The notes: generated by a model from the letters alone, not told the origin. Shown: positions 48,955-59,900, numbered from the stretch's first letter. The stretch: DNA of 64,000 nucleotides from Propionibacteriaceae bacterium (GCA_017306015.1 JAFKJK010000021.1:1-64000); one strand, 5' to 3'. Program-made: numbers and translations.

Positions 48955-51900
48955 ACGCCGGCATGAGCACCTTCGACCCGGCCGGACCGCTGCCCGACGG
49001 TACGGCGGTGCTGGAAGCCAGCGCAGGCACCGGCAAGACCTACGCCATCGCGGCGCTGGCCGCGCGCTACCTCGCCGAGGGCATCGTGCCGGCCGACCGG
49101 CTGGCCGTGATCAGCTTCAGCCGGATCGCCTCCGCGGAGCTGCGATCCCGCGTCCGGCAACGGCTGCGCAGTTCGGTCGCCACGCTCACCGCGCAGCTGG
49201 CGGGCACGCTCGACCGCGAGCCCGACCCAACGGACGCGCACCTGCTCGACGCCCCCGCCGAGGAGGTGGGGAGGCGGATCATGCGGCTCGACCGCGCCGT
49301 CTCCTCGCTGGACGCAGCCAGCATCATGACGATCCACCAGTTCTGCCAGGCCATGCTCGACGAGCTGGGCGTCCTCGCCGAACAGGACCCGCAGGCCACC
49401 CTGGTCGAAGATCTCACCCTCACCCTCGACCAGGTGGTCGACGACCTGTACCTCGCCCGCTACGCCCGCAGCGACGTCGAGCCGCCATTCGGCCTGGAGG
49501 TCGCCCGCCGGCTCGCCCGGGAGGCCGTCCAGCTTCCCGATGCCCCGCTGGTGCCGAGCGGCCTCGGCGGGCGCCGCGCGGAGCGGCTCGCGTTCGCTGC
49601 CGCAGCCCGCGAGGAACTGGACCGGCGCAAGCGCATGCTCGGTGTCTACGACTTCGACGACCAACTGGTCCGGCTGCGCGACTCGCTGCGCGGCCCGGCC
49701 GGCCAGGCCGGCGCCGAGCGCCTGCGGCGGCGGTGCCAGGTGGTGCTGGTGGACGAATTCCAGGACACCGACCCGGTGCAGTGGGAGATCCTGCGCTCGA
49801 CGTTCCACGGACACGTGCCGCTGGTGCTGATCGGCGACCCGAAGCAGTCGATCTACGCGTTCCGCGGGGCCGACGTCGTGGCCTACACCGACGCCGTCGC
49901 GGCGGCCGGTGAGACCTTCTCCCTCGACCGCAACTACCGCTCGGACGCCGGAGTCGTGCAGGTCGTCAACGCGCTGTTCCACAACGCGACGCTGGGCGAC
50001 GGCATCGCCGTGCCGCCAGTCACCGCCAGCCACACCCGGTCGCGCCTGCTGGTGCCGCCCGGTTCGCCCTGGGCCGCACCGGCCCGGCTCTGCTGCCTGC
50101 CGAACGAACAGCCGGTCCGCGCAGCCGAGGCTCGCGAGACCATCGTGACCGACCTGGTCGCGCAGGTGATCGACCTGCTCACCTGCGGCGCCCAGGTGGT
50201 GGATGACGACGGGGTCCGGGAGCTGCGGGCGAACGACGTCGCGATCCTGGTCAGCACCAACAGCCGCGGCCGGCACCTCGCCGGTGCGCTCACGGCCGCC
50301 GGTGTGCCGGTGGCGTTCTCCGGCGCCGACTCGATCTTCGCCACCCCGGCCGCCCGCGACTGGCTGACCCTGCTGCAGGCTCTCGAACAGCCGCGGCGGG
50401 CCGCCGTCCGGGCAGCGATCCTCACCGACTTCGTCGGTGCCGACCTGACCTCGCTCGCCACCGCCGACGACGCCTTGCTGACGGCGTGGGCCGGGCTGCT
50501 GCAGTCTTGGTCGCGGGTGCTGGCCGGCCAGGGAGTGGCCGCGCTGTTCGCCGCCGTCCAGGCCGACGGACGGCCCGGGGCGGGCGGTCTGGCCGGACGG
50601 GTGCTGCGGCGTCCGCGGGGCGAGCGCGACCTGACCGACTACCGGCACCTCGCCCAGCTCCTGCACGAACAGCACGTGGACGGTGTCCGCGGCCAGGCGC
50701 TGGTGGCCTGGCTGGCCGAGGAGGTGGCACGGTCGGCGAGCACGTCCGACCGGGTGCGCCGGCTGGAGACCGACCGGTACGCCGTCCAGATCATGACCGT
50801 GCACAAGGCGAAGGGCCTGCAGTTCCCGGTCGTGCTGCTCCCCGAGGCCGCCGACCTGTGGGTGCCGGACGACGACGCCGACCAGGCGCTCGCCTTCCAC
50901 GAAGGCACGACCCGGGTGCTCGACCTCGGCGGCAGCACCGCCCCCGACCGCGAGGAGCGCTGGGCCCGCTACGCGCGGGAGGAGGCCGAGGATCGCCTGC
51001 GCAGCCTCTACGTCGCGGTGACCCGGGCGCAGTCGCAGGTCACGGTGTGGTGGGCGCGCACGATGGCGAACACCGCAGCCTCGCCGCTGCACCGGCTGCT
51101 GTTCCGCCGGCGCGACCGGCTCGGCCCGCCCGAGGCCGGCTACCCCCTGGACACTCCGCCCGGGGACGGCCATCCCCGCGACCTCGACTGGCTCGGCGAG
51201 AGCGGAGTCCGCGTCGAGGACTGTGAGCCTGGCCCGGCGACCCGGCTGCCGCGTCCCGTCGCCGACGTCCCGCTGCTGTCACCTGCCGTCTTCAACCGGG
51301 ACGTCGACCCGCTGTGGCGACGGACGTCCTACTCGGGGCTCACCGAGGCCGTGCACTCCCGTCCGCCGGTGGCCGCGGGCGAGGGGCTGCTGGACGACGA
51401 GCCCGTCGACGATGTCGGCATCGAGTCGGGTGGCCCGCCCGCCGCGCCGGCGTCCGAGCCGTCGCCGATGGCCGAATTGCCCGGGGGCACGGCGTTCGGG
51501 AGCCTGGTCCACCACGTCCTGGAGAACCTCGACTGGTACGCCCCGACCCCGGCCGACGAACCGGCGCTCGCCGAGCGGCTGCTCGCCGAGACCACCGCCG
51601 CCGGACGCAGGTTCGGCGTTCCCGGCGTGAGCCCGGAGGCCCTGTCGGCCGGGATGCTGCCCAGCCTGCTCACCCCGCTCGGCCGGCTGACCGGGGACCG
51701 GCCGCTCGCCGGCGTCCCGATCGCGGACCGGCTCAGCGAGCTCAGCTTCGAGTTCGCGCTCGGCAACGCGGCCTCGCGCACCACCCTCGGCGACGTGGCG
51801 TCCCTGCTCGACCAGTGGCTGCCGTCCGACGACCCACTCGCCGGGTATCCGGAGGAGCTGGCCCACCCCCTGCTCGGCGGCCAGGTGCTGCGCGGCTTCC

Positions 51901-52295
51901 TCACCGGCAGCATCGACTCGGTGCTGCGCATCGGCGACGACGCCGACCCGCGATTCGTCGTGGTCGACTACAAGACGAACCGGCTCGGTCCGGCCGACCT
52001 CACCCTGGCCCACTACGACCGGGACGCGATGGTGGCGGAGATGCTGCGGACGCACTACCCGCTGCAGGCGATCCTGTACTGCGTTGCCCTGCACCGGTTC
52101 CTCGGCTCGCGGCTGGCCGGCTACGACCCCGAACGCCATCTCGGCGGGGTGGGTTACCTGTTCGTCCGCGGCATGGGGGGACGCGACGCGCGGCCCGGGC
52201 CGGACGGGACGATCACCGGTGTCTTCGACTGGTTCCCGCCCGGTGGTCTGGTGGCCGAGCTGTCCGAGCTGCTCGCCGATCGGGGGACGCCGTGA
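48951..52295 (+). CDS. recB: Exodeoxyribonuclease V, RecB subunit
   Basis: 1114 residues. Helicase motif I is ASAGTGKTYAI (Lys29), motif Ia IMTIHQFCQAML, motif II VLVDEFQDTDPVQWEIL, motif III GDPKQSIYAFRGAD, motif IV ETFSLDRNYRS, motif V QIMTVHKAKGLQFPVVLLP and motif VI RLRSLYVAVTRAQSQ. The C-terminal RecB nuclease domain has the DYK triad near Asp1006-Lys1008 (VVVDYKTNRLG), with QAILYCVALHRFL downstream. GTG at 48951 overlaps the recC stop (GTGA); an in-frame ATG at 48963 is the alternative. Processes double-strand ends with RecC and RecD. Confidence 0.95.
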   Translation: MNAGMSTFDPAGPLPDGTAVLEASAGTGKTYAIAALAARYLAEGIVPADRLAVISFSRIASAELRSRVRQRLRSSVATLTAQLAGTLDREPDPTDAHLLDAPAEEVGRRIMRLDRAVSSLDAASIMTIHQFCQAMLDELGVLAEQDPQATLVEDLTLTLDQVVDDLYLARYARSDVEPPFGLEVARRLAREAVQLPDAPLVPSGLGGRRAERLAFAAAAREELDRRKRMLGVYDFDDQLVRLRDSLRGPAGQAGAERLRRRCQVVLVDEFQDTDPVQWEILRSTFHGHVPLVLIGDPKQSIYAFRGADVVAYTDAVAAAGETFSLDRNYRSDAGVVQVVNALFHNATLGDGIAVPPVTASHTRSRLLVPPGSPWAAPARLCCLPNEQPVRAAEARETIVTDLVAQVIDLLTCGAQVVDDDGVRELRANDVAILVSTNSRGRHLAGALTAAGVPVAFSGADSIFATPAARDWLTLLQALEQPRRAAVRAAILTDFVGADLTSLATADDALLTAWAGLLQSWSRVLAGQGVAALFAAVQADGRPGAGGLAGRVLRRPRGERDLTDYRHLAQLLHEQHVDGVRGQALVAWLAEEVARSASTSDRVRRLETDRYAVQIMTVHKAKGLQFPVVLLPEAADLWVPDDDADQALAFHEGTTRVLDLGGSTAPDREERWARYAREEAEDRLRSLYVAVTRAQSQVTVWWARTMANTAASPLHRLLFRRRDRLGPPEAGYPLDTPPGDGHPRDLDWLGESGVRVEDCEPGPATRLPRPVADVPLLSPAVFNRDVDPLWRRTSYSGLTEAVHSRPPVAAGEGLLDDEPVDDVGIESGGPPAAPASEPSPMAELPGGTAFGSLVHHVLENLDWYAPTPADEPALAERLLAETTAAGRRFGVPGVSPEALSAGMLPSLLTPLGRLTGDRPLAGVPIADRLSELSFEFALGNAASRTTLGDVASLLDQWLPSDDPLAGYPEELAHPLLGGQVLRGFLTGSIDSVLRIGDDADPRFVVVDYKTNRLGPADLTLAHYDRDAMVAEMLRTHYPLQAILYCVALHRFLGSRLAGYDPERHLGGVGYLFVRGMGGRDARPGPDGTITGVFDWFPPGGLVAELSELLADRGTP

Positions 52296-54082
52296 CCGAT
52301 CTGGCCACCAGCCTGCTCCCCGGACTGCTGCGGGACGTGCACGCCACCGGAGTCCTGTCCTGGGCCGACGTGCACGTCGCCCAGAAGGTGGCGTTCCTGT
52401 ACGCCGAGCCCGACCAGCGCGTCCAGTTGGCACTCGCCCTGGCCGTCCGGGCGCTGCGGGCGGGATCGACCTGCCTGCAGGTCTCCGAGCTCGGACGCGA
52501 CCGGTTCGACCTCGACGAGGAGACAGTCGGAGTGCCTGCCGAGCTGTGGCCGCAGCCGGGCGAGTGGCGGGCCGCGATCGAGGCGAGTCCGCTGGTCACG
52601 GTCGGGAAGCCCGGCGGTGGCGACCGGCCACTGCGGCTGGTCGGCGACCTGCTCTACCTGGAGCGGTACTGGCTCCAGGAGTCGATCGTCGCTGACCAGC
52701 TCACGGCCCGCAGGGATCGGCTGCCGGCGTCGGTGCCGCTGGCGGCGCTGCAGGCGGCCCGCGACGAACTGCTGGCTGGCGCCGACCGCGACCAGGCAGC
52801 TGCCGCGGTCGTCCCCGTGCTCTCGTCGGTGACGGTCGTTGCCGGTGGACCCGGCACGGGCAAGACGCACACGCTGGCCCGGCTCCTCGGCGTGCTGCAC
52901 CGGGTGCTGCCGTCCGCTCCCCTGGTGGCTCTCGCCGCACCCACCGGCAAGGCCGCGGTACGGATGCAGGAGGCGCTCGCCGGAGCGGTGTCGGACCTGC
53001 CGTCCGACCTGGCCGGCGCGCTCGGGACGCTCCAGGCGAGCACGATCCACCGGCTGCTGGGCTGGCTGCCGGAATCGCGGAACCGGTTCCGGCACGACGC
53101 GGCCAATCCCCTGCCGCACGACGTCGTCGTGGTGGACGAGGCGTCGATGGTCAACGTGACGCTGATGGCGCGGCTGCTGGAGGCGTTACGACCACAAGCC
53201 CGGCTGGTGCTGGTGGGCGACCCCGACCAGTTGGCGCCGGTGGAGGCGGGCGCGGTCCTGGCCGACATCGCGGCAGCGCCCTCCCCGGCGAACGCTCCGC
53301 TCGCCGACGCGCTGGCCGCGCTCGGCCTGCCGGCGTCCGGGCCGGTGGTGCGGCTGCGGCACAACTACCGCTCAGTGCCGGGGATCGCCGCCCTGGCCGA
53401 GGCCGTCCTGGCCTCCGACGTGGACGGGACGCTGCGACTCGCCTCCGGCGGGACCGGCGGCGTGGCGTTCGCCCCGACGGCGGCGCTGACCGACCTGCGG
53501 GAGCGGGTGGTCCGCACCGGCCGCGAACTGGTCACCGCCGCACGGGAGGGCAGGGTGGCGGATGCGCTCGCGGCTCTGGACGAGCACCGGCTGCTCTGTG
53601 CGCACCGGCGCGGACCGTACGGGGTGAGCCTGTGGTCGCGCCAGGTCGAGGAGTGGCTGGTCGCGGCGATGGACGACTTCGACCCGACACCGGCGTGGTA
53701 CGCCGGCCGTCCGGTGCTGGTCACCCAGAACGCCCCCGACCTCGGGGTCTACAACGGCGACACCGGAGTCGTCGTGAACGTCGATGGGACGCTGCAGGCG
53801 TGCTTCGCCCGCGGGGACCGGGTGCACACGGTCTCGCCGTTCCTGCTGGAGGGCGTGCAGACGATCCACGCCATGACCGTCCACAAGGCGCAGGGCAGCC
53901 AGTTCGACCGGGTCACCGTCGTGCTGCCCACCCCGGACTCACCGCTGCTCACCCAGGAGTTGCTGTACACCGCGATCACCCGGGCGCGGACGCAGGTGAC
54001 CCTGATCGGCTCGCCGGAGTCGTTGGCCCTGGCGGTCCGGCAGCGGGCGCAGCGGGCCTCGGGGCTGCGAGACCGGCTGTAG
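52292..54082 (+). CDS. recD: Exodeoxyribonuclease V, RecD subunit
   Basis: 596 residues, SF1B 5'-3' helicase. Motif I VVAGGPGTGKTHTLARLLGVL (Lys191), motif II VVVVDEASMVNVTLMARLLEAL, motif III LVLVGDPDQLAPVEAGAVL, motif IV VRLRHNYRS, motif V/VI AMTVHKAQGSQFDRVTVVLP, and ELLYTAITRARTQVTLI. The N-terminal region has DRPLRLVGDLLYLERYWLQE. GTG at 52292 overlaps the recB stop (GTGA). Third gene of the operon. Its presence means the complex is of the RecBCD type and not AddAB. Confidence 0.95.
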   Translation: MTDLATSLLPGLLRDVHATGVLSWADVHVAQKVAFLYAEPDQRVQLALALAVRALRAGSTCLQVSELGRDRFDLDEETVGVPAELWPQPGEWRAAIEASPLVTVGKPGGGDRPLRLVGDLLYLERYWLQESIVADQLTARRDRLPASVPLAALQAARDELLAGADRDQAAAAVVPVLSSVTVVAGGPGTGKTHTLARLLGVLHRVLPSAPLVALAAPTGKAAVRMQEALAGAVSDLPSDLAGALGTLQASTIHRLLGWLPESRNRFRHDAANPLPHDVVVVDEASMVNVTLMARLLEALRPQARLVLVGDPDQLAPVEAGAVLADIAAAPSPANAPLADALAALGLPASGPVVRLRHNYRSVPGIAALAEAVLASDVDGTLRLASGGTGGVAFAPTAALTDLRERVVRTGRELVTAAREGRVADALAALDEHRLLCAHRRGPYGVSLWSRQVEEWLVAAMDDFDPTPAWYAGRPVLVTQNAPDLGVYNGDTGVVVNVDGTLQACFARGDRVHTVSPFLLEGVQTIHAMTVHKAQGSQFDRVTVVLPTPDSPLLTQELLYTAITRARTQVTLIGSPESLALAVRQRAQRASGLRDRL

Positions 54083-54121
54083 GTTCCGCCACACGTCCGG
54101 CTGGCTTCGACCCCGACGTCC

Positions 54122-55372
54122 TCAGCCGACCACGCGGTAGTCGCAGCCGTCGATCCGCACCTCCGCGTCCCACAGGTGCAGGACCACCGGCCGGTCGGTG
54201 AAGTTCAGGGCGAGCCCGAGTCGCCCGCCGTCCCCGGAGAGCTCGATCGCCAGGCCCTCCTGGGTGACCTCGGCGACCGTCAACCGGGCCGAGACCAGCC
54301 ACGGGTGCCGGCGACGCAGTCCCAGCACCTCCTGGTAGTGCTCGAAGACCGGCCGGCCGAAGCCGAGCAGTCCGGCCGGGTCTTCGGGGAACGGCGGACG
54401 CACCGCGTCGTCGCCGGTGCTGTTCTCGGTCTTCTCCCCCGTGAAGCCCTGCTCGTCGCCGGCGTACACCGACGGCACGCCGGGCAGAAGCCCGAGCAGG
54501 ACCGTCGCCAGCCGCAGCCGGGCCGGGTCGTCCAGCCTCGTCGCGATCCTGGTCACGTCATGGTTGCCGAGGAAGGTCTGCGGCCGGAAGGACTCGCAGA
54601 ACTCGGCGTGCCGCTGCAGCGACCAGGCAAGTTCGTGCGGGTTGCGGTCGGACAGCGAGCTCCAGATCGCCTTCCACAGCTCGTACTGGGTGACCGAGTC
54701 GACGCCGGAGGCGGCCTGGAACCCGGCGTAGTCGCCGTGGATCACCTCGGCGAGCAGCCACGCGTCGGGGTGGTCGGCGCGGACGCGGGCGACGATCGGG
54801 GCCCACGCGTCGGCGCCCGGTGCGTACGCCGCGTCCAAGCGCCAGCCGTCGATGCCCCGGTCCAGCCAGTGGCTCATCACGTCCACCACGTAGTCCTGGA
54901 CGGCGGGGTTGGCGAGGTTCAGCTCGACCAGGTCCAGGTTGCCCTCGAAGCCTCGCGGGTAGCCGTCGACCCAGCGGATCCAGTCTCCGTCCACGCTGCC
55001 GGGGCCGGACGCGATCGCCCGGGTGACGATCTCGTGGTCGGCCGAGACGTGGTTGAACACCCCGTCGAGCAGGACCCGGACGCCGCGGGCCTTCGTTGCC
55101 GCCAGCAGTGCGTCGAAGTCGGCCTCGTCGCCCAAGCGGGCGTCGATCCGGTAGTGGTCGAGAGTGTCGTAGCCGTGGCTGGCCGAATCGAAGATCGGGC
55201 CCAGCAGCAGCCCGTTGGCACCGAGCTCGATCAGGTAGCCCAGCCAGTTCCCCAGCCGGCCCAGCCGATGCTCGATGTGATCGATGCGGTGACGTTCGGC
55301 GCCGACGAAACCCAAGGGGTAGCAGTGCCACCAGATCACCGAATCGGGCCACGTGGGCTTGGGTGCAGTCAT
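54122..55372 (-). CDS. GH13 alpha-amylase-family protein
   Basis: 416 residues with GH13 motifs: GANGLLLGPIFDSASHGYDTLDHYRIDARLGDEADFD, DGVFNHVSADHE (conserved region I), GWRLDAAYAP (region II, catalytic Asp), WLLAEVIHGDYAGF (catalytic Glu), and TFLGNHDVTRI (region IV). Short, without a signal peptide, so a cytosolic glucosidase or trehalose-type enzyme is likely; the substrate is unclear. The ATG at 55372 is chosen because AAGGAG lies 4 bases upstream of it, while the GTG at 55375 lies too close. Divergent from a TetR gene with two operators between. Confidence 0.9.
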   Translation of the reverse strand: MTAPKPTWPDSVIWWHCYPLGFVGAERHRIDHIEHRLGRLGNWLGYLIELGANGLLLGPIFDSASHGYDTLDHYRIDARLGDEADFDALLAATKARGVRVLLDGVFNHVSADHEIVTRAIASGPGSVDGDWIRWVDGYPRGFEGNLDLVELNLANPAVQDYVVDVMSHWLDRGIDGWRLDAAYAPGADAWAPIVARVRADHPDAWLLAEVIHGDYAGFQAASGVDSVTQYELWKAIWSSLSDRNPHELAWSLQRHAEFCESFRPQTFLGNHDVTRIATRLDDPARLRLATVLLGLLPGVPSVYAGDEQGFTGEKTENSTGDDAVRPPFPEDPAGLLGFGRPVFEHYQEVLGLRRRHPWLVSARLTVAEVTQEGLAIELSGDGGRLGLALNFTDRPVVLHLWDAEVRIDGCDYRVVG

Positions 55373-55384
55373 CACGCTCCTTGG

Positions 55385-55420
55385 TGAGTCGAACTCAATA
55401 ACTGTGTTGAGCTTAACTCA
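55385..55420. promoter_or_regulatory. Two 13-bp palindromic operators of the amylase/TetR region
   Basis: TGAGT-CGA-ACTCA (55385-55397) and TGAGC-TTA-ACTCA (55408-55420), 23 bases apart, share TGAG nnnn ACTCA. They lie between divergent amylase and tetR genes. A TAGGAT -10 (55428-55433) follows, so TetR should control both directions. Confidence 0.78.
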
Positions 55421-55441
55421 CTAGAGCTAGGATGTCCATCG

Positions 55442-56071
55442 ATGAGCACCTCGGCGGCCAACAGACGGCAGCGGCTTCAGCCCGCTGACCGCTCCGACTC
55501 GATCCTGGCGGCGGCCACCGAGGCGTTCGCGGCCGCACCCTACGACCAGGTCTCGATGGCCGCGATCGGACGAGCCTGTGGCGCCTCCGAGGCGCTGGTG
55601 TTCAAGTACTTCGAATCGAAGGCCGGACTGTACGCCGCCGTCGTGAGGCGAGAGCTGGACGGCCTGACCGAGAGCCAGGCGTCGGCGGTGGCCGCTCTCC
55701 CGCCCAACTCGTCGGCCCGCGACCTGGTCCGGGTGCTGATCGAGGCGACGCTCGACCAGATGGCGTCGGCCGACAACCCGTCCGCCTCCCCGTTCTTCTC
55801 CGCCCAGGTCGACCCGCCGGAGGTCGACCAGCTCCGCGCGGACTTCCGCCGGCAGCTCGCCGGCCAGCTGTCACAGCGGTTGCGCAATCCGGACTGGGAG
55901 CGCGGCCGGATCGGCGTGGTCGGGTTCCTCGGCTTCCTCGGAGCCGCGGCCCAGCAGTGGGTGGCGGCCGGGTGTCCGCCCGCGCAGCGCGGGCCCCTGG
56001 TGGAGGCCGCCCTCGGCGCGTTGCAGGGAGCCATCGGCGACTGGGACTCCCTCGCGCCGCCCGGACGCTGA
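55442..56071 (+). CDS. TetR-family regulator, divergent from amylase
   Basis: 209 residues. HTH (RSDSILAAATEAFAAAPYDQVSMAAIGRACGASEALVFKYFESKAGLYAAVV, about 17-70) followed by a helical ligand domain. The ATG at 55442 sits about 9 bases after a TAGGAT -10, so the mRNA may be nearly leaderless. Ligand unknown; regulation of the amylase gene is inferred from divergence and shared operators. Stops 8 bases from nudC on the other strand. Confidence 0.85.
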   Translation: MSTSAANRRQRLQPADRSDSILAAATEAFAAAPYDQVSMAAIGRACGASEALVFKYFESKAGLYAAVVRRELDGLTESQASAVAALPPNSSARDLVRVLIEATLDQMASADNPSASPFFSAQVDPPEVDQLRADFRRQLAGQLSQRLRNPDWERGRIGVVGFLGFLGAAAQQWVAAGCPPAQRGPLVEAALGALQGAIGDWDSLAPPGR

Positions 56072-56078
56072 CCGTCCG

Positions 56079-56930
56079 TCAGGCCGGGCCGAGCCGTCCG
56101 TCCAGCCAGCTGTTGATCATCCGGTTCGCGATCGAGGTCGTCATCGGCAACAGCACCTCCCCGGACGCGATCGCGGCACTGAGCTCGCTCCGCGTGAACC
56201 ACCGGGCCTGCTCGATCTCGCCGTCGAGCAGGCGCACGTCGGCGGACGCGGCGCGAGCCCGGAAGCCGACCATCAGCGACTGCGGGAACGGCCAGGGCTG
56301 GGAGCCCAGATACGTGACGTCCGCCAGCGCGAGCCCGATCTCCTCGGCCATCTCCCGGTGCACCGCCTGCTCCAGCGACTCCCCCGCCTCCGCGAAGCCG
56401 GCGAAGACCGAGTAGCGACGCTCCGGCCAAACCGGCTGGCGACCGAGCAGCAGCCGGTCGTCGGCGTCCAGGATCGCCACGATCACCGCCGGATCGGTCC
56501 GCGGATGCAGCTCGACCCCGCAGCCCGTGCACTGCCGCAGCAAGCCGCCGCCGGCCGCGACCGTGCCGGCTCCGCACACCGGGCAGAAGCCCGCCCGCGC
56601 ATGCCAGCCGACCAGCGCGGCCGCGGTGAAGGCCACCTCCAGCTCGGCATCGGCCAGCCCGTCCATCACCTCGCGAAGGGTGACCGGCGCGTCGGCGACC
56701 TGTTCGGCGAAGACGGCCTGATCGCCGACGAGCCCCAGCAGGTAGTGCCGCTGGTCGTCGTAAGCGCCGGCCGGAGCCGACCAGTCGAGGCCGCCCGGGG
56801 ACGCCGTCAGGCGTCCAGTGCCGGTGACGCCGAGGACGCGGGACGCCGGCCACAGCGACGCCACCCAGTCGGCGTCGAAGCGGCGGTCCTGGCAGCGATC
56901 GAACGGCTGCGGCCCGGTCCAGGTACTCAC
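56079..56930 (-). CDS. nudC: NudC-type NADH pyrophosphatase
   Basis: 283 residues. The zinc ribbon is CPVCGAGTV ... RQCTGCG. The Nudix box is GFAEAGESLEQAVHREMAEEIG. The NudC signature SQPWPFPQSLMVGF is present. It hydrolyses NADH to NMNH and AMP and can decap NAD-RNA. GTG 56930 overlaps the adnB stop (GTGA), so it is the third gene of adnA-adnB-nudC, as in Mtb Rv3199c-Rv3202c. HTH-like regions are absent. Confidence 0.95.
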   Translation of the reverse strand: MSTWTGPQPFDRCQDRRFDADWVASLWPASRVLGVTGTGRLTASPGGLDWSAPAGAYDDQRHYLLGLVGDQAVFAEQVADAPVTLREVMDGLADAELEVAFTAAALVGWHARAGFCPVCGAGTVAAGGGLLRQCTGCGVELHPRTDPAVIVAILDADDRLLLGRQPVWPERRYSVFAGFAEAGESLEQAVHREMAEEIGLALADVTYLGSQPWPFPQSLMVGFRARAASADVRLLDGEIEQARWFTRSELSAAIASGEVLLPMTTSIANRMINSWLDGRLGPA

Positions 56931-59900
56931 GGGTTCAGGCTAACCGAGATGGCCTCCAGCCCGGCCCGGTCGGGCAGCCGGTCGGGACGGACGATCTCCC
57001 CGGTCGGCAGGTCGTAGAACACCACGTCCACCTGGTCCGGCGCCAGACCGTGCAACTCGGCCCAGGCCAGCCGGTAGCAGGCCAGCTGCACCGGGTCGGA
57101 GCGCCGGGCGTCGCCGGTCTTCCAGTCCACGACCTGCGGCCGGCCGTCCGGGCCCGGGAAGACCGCGTCGATCCGGCCGCGAACCAGCCGTCCGCCGAGG
57201 ACCAGGGTGAACGGCGTCTCCACCGCGAGCGGCACCAGGTTCGCGTACGGGCCGGACTCGAAGCCGGTTCTCAGCTTCTCGAACTCGGCTCCGGCCAGTT
57301 CCAGGTCCGGCTCGTCGGCCAGCAGCGGGGCCGCCCCCCGGAACCGGTCCTCCAGCCAGGAGTGGAACCCGATCCCCCACCGCTGCGCCTCGCTCACCCG
57401 GCGCGGCATCGGCCGGCGCTGCTCGGCGAGGAAGCCCTCCGGATCGCGTCCCAGCCGCGCCAAGCCGGTCACCGACAGGTAGTCGGGCCGGACGCCGCCC
57501 CGCGCGCGGGCATCCGCGGTCGCCGCTGCGAGGAGAGCATCCCCGGCACGGCGCCAGCCGGCGACCAGCTCGCCTGCGTCCGCGTCCAGGTCGTCGACGC
57601 CACCGCGGCCGGCCACGGGTCGGGAACCGCGGGCCGCTTCGACGGCGGCAGCGGCACGCCGGCGCAACTCGAAGTCCGCGCCGGCACCGGCCGCCGGCCA
57701 GTCGGCCTGCGCATCGACCGACAGCAGCGGGTTGGTCTGCGGCAGCTCGTCCGGCAACCGCACCGCCTCGGCGAACGCGCAGACCGCCGCAAAGTAGTCC
57801 GACGGTGCCCGCGGCCGGGCCAGCAACTCCGCCCAGGTGTGGGTACTGGCGAGCAGCAGCTGCCGGGCGCGGGTGACGGCGACATACGCCAGCCGGTCCT
57901 CGGCCAGCCGCTGCTGATCCCTCAGCGCCTCGGCGAAGCCGGCGATCTCCTTGTGGTCGACGCTGCCGAGCTGCGGCAGCGACCCGGCGTCGCCCCGCAA
58001 CGGGTACGGCAGCGCAGCAGCGCTCCTCAGCCAGTTCCCGGTGACCCGGTCGGCGGGGAACACCGTGGCGGCCAGCGCCGGCAGGAACACCACCTCCCAC
58101 TCCAGTCCCTTCGCCCGGTGCACGGTGAGCACCTTGACCGAGTCGGACGCCGACACCACGGCCTGCTCCAGACCGGTGCCGTACTCGCGCTCGGCCTCGA
58201 AGTAGGCCAGCAGGCCGGCCAAGGACGCCTCGGCGTCGATGCCGGTGTAGTCGGCGACGGCCTGCACGAGCGCGGCCAGCGGGGCCGAGCCTCCCGGCTG
58301 GGCGACCTCGGTCTCCACCTCGAGGCCCAGGGTCGCGATCACCCTCGACACCAGTTCGGTCACCGTGTCGCCGGCGTGCCGGCGCAGGCCGGCCATCTCC
58401 ACTGCGAACTCGGCGAACCGTTCCCGCGCGGCCCGGCTGTAGTCCAGGCGTCCCGGATCGGCGACGGCCTCGAGCAGGCTGGGCTGGGCGGTCAGTGGCC
58501 CCGGCACGACGGCCTCCACCTGGCCACCCGCGTCGGCCGGCCGCTTCGCCTCGCTGATCTCCCTGGCCCGCCGGCCGAGCCTGGCCAGGTCGGGGAGGCC
58601 GATCGCCCAACGGGCCGAGGTCAGCAGCCGGATCGCGGACGGGTTCGCCGTCGGGTCCGCGAGCAGTGTCAACGTGGCGACGACGTCCGCGACCGGCGGC
58701 AGGTCGAGGAGCCCGCCGAGGCCGACGATCTCGGCCGGCACGTCCCGCTCCACCAGGGACTGGTACACGGCGGCGACCTGGGAGTTGCGCCGGCACAGCA
58801 CCGCGATGTCCGACCAGGCCGCCACCCGTCCGGACGCGTGCAGGTCGGCGGCCCGGTCCGCCAGCGCGGCCAACTCGTCCGGCCAGGTGGCGAACGCTGC
58901 GGCCTCCAGCCGTCCCGGCGGCACCTCGGGCGGAGCCACCAGGTCGAGGTCGAGCCCGTGGACGGCCAGCGCCGGGTCGGCCCGGACGCCGATGGCGAGC
59001 TCGTTGGCCGCGTCCAGGATCCGCTGGCCGCTGCGCCGGTTCACGGTGAGTGCGTAGGCGACGGCCGGGGTGCCGTCGGCCTGCGGGAAGTCGCGGGCGA
59101 AGTCGAGGATGTTGCTCGCGGCAGCGCCCCGCCAGCCGTAGATCGCCTGGCACGGGTCGCCCACCGCCGTGACCGGATGCCCCCGGCCGTGGCCGGCATC
59201 CGGCCCGGAGAACAGCCCGCGCAGCAGCGTCGCCTGTGCGGCCGAGGTGTCCTGGTACTCGTCGAGGAGGACGACGGAGAACTCGCCGCGCAGCGCCTCG
59301 GGCACGCTGGGCACCTCGGTGGCCAGCCGGGCGGCATCGGCCATCTGGTCGGCGAACTCGACGTAGCCCAGTTCGGCCTTGAGCTCCTCGTACCGGACGA
59401 CCAGCGCGGCCAATTCCAGCCGCTCGTCCTGCGCGATCCGTGCTTCGGCGACGGCTTTGTACTCGGTGCCCCCGCGGCGGGGCGCTGCGGCCAGGGCTGC
59501 GGCGAAGATCTCCGCCTGGCCGGCGAGCTGGATGGGCCCCACCAGGTGGGACCGCAGCTGCCCGGCCAGGTCGACCACCCGCTCGGTGACGTACTGGGGA
59601 CGCAGCCGCGACAGGTGGTGCAGCGGTCCGGGCGCGTCCGCGACCGCTCGCGCGGCCAGCCGGTAGCGGGCGGCTCCGGTGATCATCCGTCCGCCCGGCT
59701 CGATGCCGAGCAGCAGCGAGTGCTCGGCCACCAGGCGTCCGGCGAACGCGTCGTAGGTGAGGATCAGTTCCTCGGCGCCCTCGGTGTCGAGCAGGCCGGC
59801 GGAGCCGAGGGCCCGCCGCACCCTGCTGCCGAGTTCGCCGGCCGCCTTGCGGGTGAAGGTCAGGCCGAGCACCTGGTCGGGGCGGACGGCGCCCGACCCC

